In this document: positions 35,339 through 47,300 of the stretch, piece after piece
How positions within the stretch are numbered: the first letter of the stretch is position 1
Layout: every line of letters starts with the position of its first letter
From: Lingula anatina
Lineage: Eukaryota > Brachiopoda > Lingulata > Lingulida > Lingulidae
Length of the DNA: 55,511 bases
Direction: 5' to 3'
Assembly: GCF_001039355.2 (NCBI RefSeq)
Contig: NW_019775846.1
Span: 573,817-629,327 of the forward strand
The notes under the pieces: generated by a model
The model's database searches: none
What the model was told of the DNA's origin: nothing
The model's input: only the letters and a program-made list of their open reading frames with translations
Translations under genes and position numbers: made by a program

Positions 35339-38300
35339 TTAATTTCTCTCTGATGAGAAGAGTAATTCAAGGGGATGATTAAACATTGGCAATAGAGGAA
35401 GGTCTGTCAAACGTACCTGCAAGACAACACAAGTAATTAGTTATGGTAATTTTCACAGGCTTTCCATTGTGAGTTGTGTAAATAATTTAATTTCTTAATT
35501 AAAAAGGCAGCAAAGCTGTCAAATGTACAGACAAAAAGCAGGAAATAACAAAATAGGCTACTGTCAATTCTGATGCAAAAGTACATTATGTTAAACTGCA
35601 AATTCAACATCAAATTTTAATTATGCTCAACAGATAATACCAATGTAAGTAAAATGTGAAACAAGCATAAGGCTTCAGGCCCATGGGAGTTCAAGTTCAC
35701 ACTTTGAAAATGTAAAACTTCCAGAAAAAGAAGTCAATTAGACTGCTTTTCCAACTCAGGCTGCATTNAATCTTAATTTAAAAATAAATAATATAATATC
35801 TGCAAAGTAATAAGGTAACTTTAGTCAAAATAAGAAAAATGTTCTTAAATGAATAAAGTTGGCAATTGACTAATGATAAATATAGATAAAATGCTGATGT
35901 ACTGAGTAAATACACTCAATTATTCACCTAATTATCTGCACATTAAATTTCAGTGGCAGTGCTCAAAACGGCAATACAATGGTGACACGCATAACATTGT
36001 GAATTTGTACTCATGTGCAACAGTTTTAAGAAAAAACCACTACAAAAATATCAGTAACTAAATTCTTTCAGCCTTTGTTCAATGCCTTACAGGACATGTT
36101 AGCCTGTCATTATTTCTGACACCACCAAACACCACCAAATCTCCCTTCATTTTATGCAGTCGCAAAATTTTTCACTGACATGATTATTATTCAATAACTT
36201 AAACAATCCCATCATGCTACTATTCGAAACAAATTTGGATTTTTTACAAAAATAAAATATGGCTTTGGACTTATGGGGAAAACTTCACCAAAAATAGCTG
36301 CAAAACATGTGATGTCTGTATACAAAACATTGTGACTTACCCTCATGAAATCATGAGCAACTCCAACCTTGTCATTAAAAGAATCGTTGAATTCAGGTAC
36401 CCTCCCATATCGTTGGCTAAAGTGGGTGAGCAATGTAAATTTAGCATTCATTTCCTGCCCAACCTGAATGGCTTGAGAAGTAGTACTGAAACATACATTT
36501 CACTTTATACAGTTTTTTGTCTTCATGTCATTTTCCATCAACAGATTAAAACAATGCGTAACACAGCCAAAAAGTAAAAGGATAACAACTGTTCATTTTG
36601 GCCAAAAATGAATTTTCGTGGGATAAACAGCAATTTTCTCATATTTACCAATGGTTAAATGAATTTCTACATCCAAAGTAAGTCCGTTTTTTTTTTTTTT
36701 TTTTTTTTTTCCTCTAAAAAAATTCCTTTTTTGTAATAATCTCCTAGGAGTTTACAGAGTTTAGCCATCTATGGAGGTCACGTAGTCAGATGGCAAGCAC
36801 AGACTTCAGAATAACTGCTATAATTGCCATTTTTTGTGGTAAAATATATATATTTTTATGAGTTGTTTACAATGTATTTACTGTGAAATGTAGTTCTCAA
36901 TGAGCTCATACAAAGAGTACTGTTGTTATCCCTTTTAATTGCCAAAAATTTTAATTCAACTTTAGTCTGCCATCTTTCTTGTTTATTAAATTTTTTATTT
37001 GGCTCAAAAAGTAGCTTTAACGTTTGTCAAAGAGATAAACAAGTGTAATATGGCAATATAACATACACACAGACATAACAAGGCAAGAAAGCTGTCAAAT
37101 GTACAGATATGAAAGCCAAAAATGATTTACCAAATAGGATATCAAGCCCAAAATCTATGGGGTTCAAGTTGATATTATAAGTGACCTAATTCCAAGAGGA
37201 CCTAATTCCGAGAAGAGGACACAGGTTCCTGTAGTCTTAGAAGAAAAGCCGTATCAGTGATTTGAATCTGCCGACATGATGCAGAGCAATACAAGATGGG
37301 TTGAGTCTTGAAACATGAGTACTGCCAGAATTCATGCTGGTGGTACAAATAATCTAATAAGGCCACTTTTCCAATTAAAGTTATATACAGGTAAAATGGA
37401 TTTTCAAAAAACATAAGTAACAGCGACAAAAGATGAAGCTGATGGCTATATGTACAGACACAAAAAAAAATCATAATAGCACTCATCCACAATTAACACT
37501 TTTTCATTTAAAAATTGGGCAACAGTAATGTGAAATATCAAGCAAATCTTAAATAAATCTTCATTTTTCACTTACATGTATTGCCTAAGTATAGAAATTG
37601 CATGGTTTAAATCTATATTTTTGCCAAATATTCATGAAATGGAAGTAATGAACAGCAATTATGGATTAGGATATTCTGACTCTGTAAGATTGTGTCATCT
37701 GAAGATGTGATGTCAAGTTAAGCTGGCTGGTCATTTTTATCTGGATGTAAACAGGAACTGAGACGCAAGTACAAGTTGGAGTGGATTTTAAGGCAGGTGT
37801 AGAGACAACTAACCAACACATCCCAGCTTACAACTATTTCTGTCCCATTGAAAAAAGATTCTGCCTTTAAATAATATAGCACACTAAGCTGTCAGGTATG
37901 CAGGCATGTGTCATACCAACTTAAGTGCACCCTACAAGAGTGAAAAGCAATAGATTTTAAGTTGTTCAGCAAAGTTTTATTTCAAATTATCTTTAAATAA
38001 TGAAAAATAATCTACAAAACTATGTCATTAAAACACTGTTAACAGTGCAATGCAACTTAAGCAACAAATGATTAAGACATAAACAAAAACAATTGTTCGA
38101 AAATTTAAATATAACTGCAACTACCTTCCGCTGCCAATATAGTTTTATTTCTCCCAACAATTTTTGAACATGCAGTCACCATTAACAGAAGTGGATTAAG
38201 GCTGTCTTCAGGGTCTTCTAGAAGATGGTCAGATTTTCAAGTTTATATTGACGGGCATCTAATTTTTTCTGTCAGAAGATGGTCAAAAATGGAGGATGGA

Positions 38301-41300
38301 TCAACAAAGATAATATGGAAGACTGTCAGAAAATATCTCTGGATCCACCCATGATTGAAGTATTTTGCCTGAGTGGCAGTTGGACAAGAAGGTCTACTTT
38401 TAGAGTCAAAGCGCTTTGTCATACATGCATTTGGCAGATATGATATTCCCTCACTTACAATTTATTCCCCATTAGCGGGTAAAATCATTGACCTACCACA
38501 GAACTTGAAAAAAAGACTTCAGGTTTCCACTCAAGCCTCAGCTTTGGCAGAAATGATATTCCCTCACTTGTAATTTATTCCCCATTAGTGGGTAAAACCT
38601 TTGACTTACCAAAGAACTTAACTAGAGAGCAAGGCTGACAAATTACAGACACCATACAGGAAAAAAGGTAGCAAAGTTGTTAAATGTTCAGACATTACAC
38701 AGAAAAAAGTGCACAAAATATTGTTTTGGCCAATATTGATGCACTGTCACATAATGCTTTAAAATAGTATAATCATTCTTACCCTCTTAAATTATGTACT
38801 ATTATTTAGGGGACATGGACACTGAAAAACTAGCAGGTGATTCAATTCAACATGATAAAAAAGCCACTGAAAATGCTGTGTGAAAAAGAAAAATTTCACA
38901 CATAAAAAAACAGAATAATTACCCTAAATGTAAACTGATAATGCTGATTTTTGAAGGCAACCTTCCGCTTTACAAAACAAAGCCACTCAGTAAATATAAA
39001 GTAAAACAAAAATACAGTTTGGCAGTTATGGGGCGAACGTAACCATAATTGTGCAAAAAACAGAATAACTAGAGGATCAGAGAGGCGATACCGCCTCCGA
39101 ATATTGTACCACCAGCTGGAGCAAGCGCATTCGTATAGACCCCCACATACACAAAAGAAGGGACACAGCCACCAGTCTTATGCTTGACAAGCTGTAAAAA
39201 TGCAATCAACAAGAATTTTCAAAATATGCAAAAAATATATATAACTTAAAATGGTACAATCAAAGTTAAGTTCATCATAAGGTAGGTCAAAGGTCAATTT
39301 CAAGGTCACAGTAAATTGCCAGTAAATGACTTCCTATTCAACTTTAATGGTAACTATGGACCTATCTCTGCCAGGTTTGGAGTTAAAAGAGAAAGAAATT
39401 TGCAAAGTTCAGTTCATAGTGAAAAGTAGGTCAAAGGTCAATTTCAAGGTCACATTTAGATTGCCAGTATATGACTTTCCATTCAAGTTCAATAGTAACT
39501 ATGGACCTATCTCTGCCAGTTTTGGAGATAAAAGGGAAGCAAAATTTGCAAAGTTCAGTTCATGGTGAAAAGTAGGTCAAAGGTCAATTTTAAGGTCACA
39601 TTTAGATTGCCAGTATATGACTTCCTATTCAAGTTCAATAGTAACTATGGACCTATCTCTGCCAGTTTTGGAGATAAAAGGGAAGCAAAATTTGCAAAGT
39701 TCAGTTCATGGTGAAAAGTAGGTCAAAGGTCAATTTTAAGGTCACATTTAGATTGCCAGTATATGACTTCCTATTCAAGTTCAATAGTAACTATGGACCT
39801 ATCTCTGCCAGTTTTGGAGATAAAAGGGAAGCAAAATTTGCAAAGTTCAGTTCATGGTGAAAAGTAGGTCAAAGGTCAATTTTAAGGTCACATTTAGATT
39901 GCCAGTATATGACTTCCTATTCAACTTCAATAGTAACTATGGACCTATCTCTGCCAGTTTTGGAGATATAAGGGACTAAATGTTATAATTTTGGAGTTAC
40001 CTTAATGTGCCATAAATTTCCTACAGAAAAAATTAATTAAAATAAAGAAAAGGTCATTTTGGTCGAAATTCTTGAAATGGGAGGTGCTCTGAAGTTCCAG
40101 AAGTTCAAATTTGATGAAATAATGTCATTTTTGACCACAAGTTGTCTGCTTTGCCAAGCCTTATGTTTTATTTTTCCAGAGTTCAAAATTTATTATCCAT
40201 TACCGTACTGCACATTTTGCTTTCACCACCAATATATACTTTTTGATACAGCGTAGCTGGAAAACCATATGAAATACAAAAAAACGGAGACCACTCTCAA
40301 TGTTGGGCTTTACATGCTCTACAAAATGCAAAAAAGAATGGGTCTCTAGCATTTATGGTTCCCGAATTAGAGACAGTTTTCAGTTTCGGTATCTTATGGC
40401 CGCTACTCCCGTTAAAATGCACCGATTGACCCCAAATTCACGGAGATGAAAGATGACCTGAAGGGTATCATTTTCCAATAATATTATTGGTTAAGTCTGT
40501 GTGGTGTCTGAATAACAGCGCAAATAATTTTTTTTTCGTAAAAAAGTTCATTTTTTTGAAAAATTTGGCCTGTTTGACCTTGAAATAAAGGTCAAAAGTC
40601 AAATCCAAGGGCATATTTGAAATCTGCACATATGACTTTTGGAAAGCCGTCTGTAGAAATTTTTCCCATAATTCCTTCTGTAGGGTAGATAATTAGCATT
40701 TAATTTTGCCATTTTTGGACAAGGGTGCATTGCAATGAATGCCACACCTAGACCCCAATACCGACAAAGCCCAAATTTTACGTGGAACGAGTTGAGATTA
40801 TAGGTGACCTAAATCCAAGAGATGGGTATGGGGGCCCTTACCGTCTAGGAGGAGAAGCGGTAACGGTAACATGGCGGCGGAGCCGGCGGAACGGACCGGA
40901 CGGGACTAAAACCATGTGTACCACCAGCGCTAACGCTGGTGGTACAATTATTACCCTAAATGTGAACCGATCATGCCAATTTTCAGAAGGCCTCTCAGTA
41001 AATTTAAAGTAAAACAAAAATACGGCTTGGAAGTTATGGGGTGAACATCACCAAAACTGCGCGAAAAAAAACAGAATAATAAGGTAAATATAAACTGATT
41101 ATGCCAATTTTTTAAAGCAACCAACCTGCCTCTTTACCAAACAAAGTCACTCTGTAAATTTTAAGTATAACAAAAGTACAATTTGGTAGTTATGGGGCTA
41201 ATGACATGTTGAACAGCGAGAGAAAAGGTGACGGTGACAGCGAGGGACAGACAGACCAATCAGAATATATACAGGCACTTACAGTATCTGTATATAGAAA

Positions 41301-44300
41301 TGACTTCTTGTTCCCCATCAAGTTTCAGCTCCGCTGTACCTCAGGTTGTAAATGACCAGCCACCTCGCACACTACTTTACATCACAATGCAATAGGTTAG
41401 AAAACACAATCGTAATATCTGGAGTCCTTAATTATGTAAAGGTTTTAACAATCTGATTCTACAATTGCTGTCATCTGTTTGGCTAAAAAAATTTCATTAA
41501 GGGGACATTAATTACCAATGTTTATGAAGAACTGCCAGGTCTTTTTCCTCTTCAGAAAATGTAGCCTCATGGATTAGAACATCACAGTCTTTGCCTAAGT
41601 CATAAAAAAACAAAGAGTTAAATAAAATCTTATGAGTAAAGATACATATTTAGTGAGACTTATGTCAAATTTTGAAATCTGTGTACCTTGATCAGTCTTT
41701 GGGGAAATTAAACATGTAAGAAGTCACTTCAATTTTTATATAGCTACAACTTACCTAGCGCTACCAAATTGCGAGAATACTCTGCATCCCCTGAGTAAAC
41801 TAAGCTCCAGTTTTTTTTGTGCCTCAATAACAAACCAGTAGCACCTCTACAATGCCCCACCAGTGTTGTCCTGAACTATAAAACAAAACCTCAAAATAAC
41901 AAAGGTTCTTATTTAGCAATTTAAGGTTTATTCTGGAGATCCACAGAATATCTTTACTTTGTCGAGTGACCAGAATGCTAACCCTGCTATGTTTTTTCCT
42001 GTAAACTTTTTTTTGCTGAAATGCATTCTTCAAGCTGAAAAAAGCAAAATTAGGTTTGGCTGCTACATCTGAGATATTGATCATTTTTCAATATCCTAAA
42101 CTCTCAGAAGCTGCTTATTTTACATTCAAGAGACGGTGGCAGACAGTGTCATCTCCCATAAGTCCATTTACCACTCCCATGAGCCCCATAGTTGAAGCCT
42201 GCTATGTTATATCTTGCAAATCTTTTTTCTTCATTCAATAGTACGGCCATTCCACGAAAAGGGGTACAATTCCAAAACAAGAAATGCAGTGATATGAACT
42301 TTGCAAAACTGGAANAGTATCAGTAGTATCAATGAGCATGTCTGTGCCAGTTTAGGAGATATAAGGGATGGAAATTTTGCAAAGTTCAGTTCATGGTGAG
42401 TTTGAGGATCAGCAGCAGATGCTTTAATGCACTGTGGGGAAGGCACTTCCATCAATGCAATATTGCAAAAATTTGATTGTATATTTGGGGAAATTGTAAC
42501 CCTAGATGTTGCATGGGAAAAGTTTTTCTCAGCAACCCCATAGAGTAGTAAATTGGGCTTCTCATAAAAAATAGTCACATTTTGATACGATCAGTAGAGT
42601 TGATCCCGAAGTGAAGGACAGAAAAAAAAAACTTCATAAAATTCTACATTTGAAATTTTTTTTTTTGTGGATTGTTTTCAGTCAACATTAAGCATTTATT
42701 GAGGCATCATACCATTCTGGGGAAGGTTTTCAGGAATTGATGGCAAGTGCATGTATGGCAGAGTTAGAATTTTCAGGGTCCTGTGAAACTTCTTCATCCC
42801 AAGGTAAGCCTGAGTCTGACATTTTCAAGGACTTGATTAAACAAGTAGAAATGTTAGCTTCTGGAATATCAGATTTAGAACACTGATTCAGTTGATAGTT
42901 CTCAATGGCAAAGACAAAGATGTGTTAAATATGAATAGGAAATTAGATTTGATGGTATCAGGCATGGAAAAAATTGGCCATTGGGTAAGTGATTTGGAGT
43001 GATAAATGAGTGAGTCAATGTGTAAAAATGTCAAGTTGATTGTATGCTTTAAGTGTAATCAAGACGGATATTTCTTCCAGGTGTCCTTTAAACGCACTAG
43101 GACCTTCGGTTCCGGGGTCCACACCCTAAATCCAGTAAAGCAGGCCTCAGTAGTTGGTAAAGCAAATGAAACAAAGGTATGCAAATGAAACAAAGGTGTT
43201 GATGGCATAGCATGTAATGCTTTCATAGACACCAGTTCAATGGTTTCAGCCATATCAGAACATTTTGTGAAAGAGTGGTTAGGGAGAGATATCCTTTTAA
43301 AAGAGCTAATGAATGTAGAATCATCAGGGAGACAGATAGCACCTTACGTAGGATCTATTGAAGTAACTGTGAGTTTGCAGACTTATAACGCCATAAGAGA
43401 AATCACATCTATTTTGCTAGTACATGTACTTCCGAGTAGTGCCGCTTAGATCCAAAAGGTGCCAGTGTCAGGCCTACCCAACTACCAGACTCGGCACCAA
43501 ATGATCCTGAATTCACCAGTAGATCAGACCATACTACCCGTTTTCAAGGTGTGTGTCAGATCGCATTACACAGTATCATACCCTGAACAAATTTTGAGTG
43601 GTGATGCAATGCTTTTCAACCCCGCTGAGAAACGTCACTATCACATCGCGTACTAGGCAAGAGCGGTGTCGCATCTGATACTGTGTAATGCGATCTGACA
43701 CACACCTAGAAAACGGGTAGTGTGGTCTGATCTACCGGTGAATTCAGGATCATTCGGTGCCGAGTCTGGTAGTTGGGTAGGCCTGAGTGTACATAAGCAC
43801 TAAGACTTTGTGCTATGGAAAGGGTGGGGAGGATGATAGAAGGAAAAGAGAATTGCTTACAAATTGTTGGGAATTGGCGTACAAATCAATGGACATTGGT
43901 AAGGTTGGAAGTAAGCATTCAGTTAAAATAAATACAAGCGAAACTAAAATAATTAATGGGATATGTAAAAGGGACATTATAGTGAACAATACAAACGCAG
44001 TCCTGTAACCAAGTGATCGAAATCCCAGGCCTGGGGGTTAGATAATGCACCCTTGTTTAGTAAGTATGAAAGGTAGACCAAATGAAATACCTGTTATTAC
44101 AATAGTTATTACAAATTTCTCAATACCAAGAAAGTCCATTTTATGTAATGTCAATAGAGTGTGCAAAGTATCATCCATGCTCAATGAAAGTGGAGATTCC
44201 ACTAGAAGTTGCGACCGTCTTCGTGCTCTGAATCAGTTATTAGGCGGATATGATATGTTGGAGAGAACACATTTAACTGATGCAGAAAAAAGGGAAGTAG

Positions 44301-47300
44301 ACCAATTGCTTTATGAATATCATGACGTTTTTGTGAAGGGTGATACTGACATCTGTACAACAAATTTGGTCAAACATAAAATTCGACTGACAAACCATAC
44401 TCTCTTCAGAGACAAGTACAAGAGAATCCTGGAAGGTATGTATGATGAAATTAGATATGAATTAATAACAAGGCAGCAAAGCTGTCAAATGTACAGACAA
44501 AATAGGCTACTGTCAATTCTGATGCAAAAGATGCATGGTTTTTCTTAAATGGTCATCATGGGAGCAGTGCCTAAAATAGATTTTTTTCAAATTTTGATGC
44601 AATATAACATAACATTTAAGAGCATAATGACCATCAATTTTTAATAATAAAATATTAATATCATGGATATTCAGAAAATGTGACTAGCAAAGGTCTTCAG
44701 GCCCATGGAACTTCAAAGTCACAACTTGAAAATGCCAAAATGTAAACAAGACAGCACTGTTCTGAAATGTTTTTTTCCATTTTCAACAATTTTTAACATA
44801 AAACAAAATTAACAGTTTACTGCTATTTTTATATGATCAACTAGGAAAATTGATGAGATGGGAAAAATATCAAAAGAGCAGTGTTAAATGTCCAATTTCT
44901 TCCATTCTGAGATACTGAACATAGTGAATGATTGAACTGCAATGATATGAGTTTATTTCCATTTTTGAAACTTTATTACACAATACACNNNTAGGCCTGA
45001 GTGTACATAAGCACTAAGACTTTGTGCTATGGAAAGGGTGGGGAGGATGATAGAAGGAAAAGAGAATTGCTTACAAATTGTTGGGAATTGGCGTACAAAT
45101 CAATGGACATTGGTAAGGTTGGAAGTAAGCATTCAGTTAAAATAAATACAAGCGAAACTAAAATAATTAATGGGATATGTAAAAGGGACATTATAGTGAA
45201 CAATACAAACGCAGTCCTGTAACCAAGTGATCGAAATCCCAGGCCTGGGGGTTAGATAATGCACCCTTGTTTAGTAAGTATGAAAGGTAGACCAAATGAA
45301 ATACCTGTTATTACAATAGTTATTACAAATTTCTCAATACCAAGAAAGTCCATTTTATGTAATGTCAATAGAGTGTGCAAAGTATCATCCATGCTCAATG
45401 AAAGTGGAGATTCCACTAGAAGTTGCGACCGTCTTCGTGCTCTGAATCAGTTATTAGGCGGATATGATATGTTGGAGAGAACACATTTAACTGATGCAGA
45501 AAAAAGGGAAGTAGACCAATTGCTTTATGAATATCATGACGTTTTTGTGAAGGGTGATACTGACATCTGTACAACAAATTTGGTCAAACATAAAATTCGA
45601 CTGACAAACCATACTCTCTTCAGAGACAAGTACAAGAGAATCCTGGAAGGTATGTATGATGAAATTAGATATGAATTAATAACAAGGCAGCAAAGCTGTC
45701 AAATGTACAGACAAAATAGGCTACTGTCAATTCTGATGCAAAAGATGCATGGTTTTTCTTAAATGGTCATCATGGGAGCAGTGCCTAAAATAGATTTTTT
45801 TCAAATTTTGATGCAATATAACATAACATTTAAGAGCATAATGACCATCAATTTTTAATAATAAAATATTAATATCATGGATATTCAGAAAATGTGACTA
45901 GCAAAGGTCTTCAGGCCCATGGAACTTCAAAGTCACAACTTGAAAATGCCAAAATGTAAACAAGACAGCACTGTTCTGAAATGTTTTTTTCCATTTTCAA
46001 CAATTTTTAACATAAAACAAAATTAACAGTTTACTGCTATTTTTATATGATCAACTAGGAAAATTGATGAGATGGGAAAAATATCAAAAGAGCAGTGTTA
46101 AATGTCCAATTTCTTCCATTCTGAGATACTGAACATAGTGAATGATTGAACTGCAATGATATGAGTTTATTTCCATTTTTGAAACTTTATTACACAATAC
46201 ACCATAACAAGTTTACCATCATTTTTACATAATCAACTAACAATGTTGTAAAAATGTCAAACAAACACTTTTACATATATTATTAATTAAATAATGAAAC
46301 TGTTAACATGCCTAAGAATTGAATCTGAGGAAATGTGAAAAAACATTTTCGAACTGTGAAATGTGAAAAGTTAACCAATTAGATTTCAAATTACACAAAA
46401 TCATTACGTTTTTGCATCTCTGTCTTAATGAGACATGTTACCTCTGTAAGCCCAAGTGTATTTGTGACATGTCTTTGAACTAATTGTTTTCTTACACGCT
46501 GTCGGTTTGAAACCCAATACTTGTCTGGCATGAAGTCATTTGTGGAAAACAGCCTAGAAGAAAAAAGACATGATTCAGTAATCAAAAATTGCACAAAAGA
46601 AAATGAATGGTACCTTTAAAATAATAGCATTCTCCTTTAATCTTTGTAAGCAAATGTGTTTGACCACGTAAGTTACTTTCATATATTTGTTAGTGCAGAC
46701 TGCAATCAGATATCAGAAGGAGGATTTCGCAGATAATTGTCCAATATACCGTCTTGGTGTGGTGTTCCTGGTTGTACAGGATATCAAGTAACCACACTCA
46801 ATGTGCATCATTTGCTTAGTAGATTAATATAAATCATCATCGGAGAACAATGTGTAAGAAGCACAATGTTCCATCATTTTAAAAGCACACACCGTGTTTT
46901 TTTTTTTTTTTTTTTTTGAAAGTTATAGTTTTTTGCACATTGGCTTTTTTTGCATATTGGCATTTTCAACATGGGGACTTGGCATGAAGCCCTATGGTAG
47001 CTATGTTTTGTGAATATTCATAATACTTATAGTATATCATAACAAATTGGTGGTGATTATGCTGTTAAGCATTATGCAATACTGCTTCAAAAATGATGAA
47101 AACGCTTTTTTTGGGCACTGCCACTATATTGACCATTTCAAGTTGTGTTTCAGTCCCATGAATCTGTAAGTTGTTATGTGTACAAAATAAGGTTTTCTGC
47201 AATTTTGATGCAATCTTACATAATACTTAACAGCATTAAATTTTGAGATTCATGAGATTTTGAGATTTTAATTTCGCTTGACCAATTTTTTACCTGTGTA

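Larger units (their letters stand above)
36486..39068. other. ELAC2 intron, repeat-rich, no gene seen
   Basis: This part of the 5-kb intron holds family D fragments (about 37078 and 38640-38780), the dispersed repeat at 38195-38350 and a short local duplication at about 38430-38600, where gatattccctcact and attccccattag recur within 120 bp. No coding exon was recognised. Confidence 0.5.

Noticed and set aside
39243-39975. CRISPR-like array
   Set aside because: The whole 146-bp unit is conserved, with no unique spacers. The genome is animal, so this is a minisatellite.
43787-45762. Tandem duplication of a 73-codon and a 167-codon gene
   Set aside because: The copies are identical across 1211 bp and split by NNN, so an assembly duplicate is likelier. 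The frames are gypsy-like remnants, not host genes.
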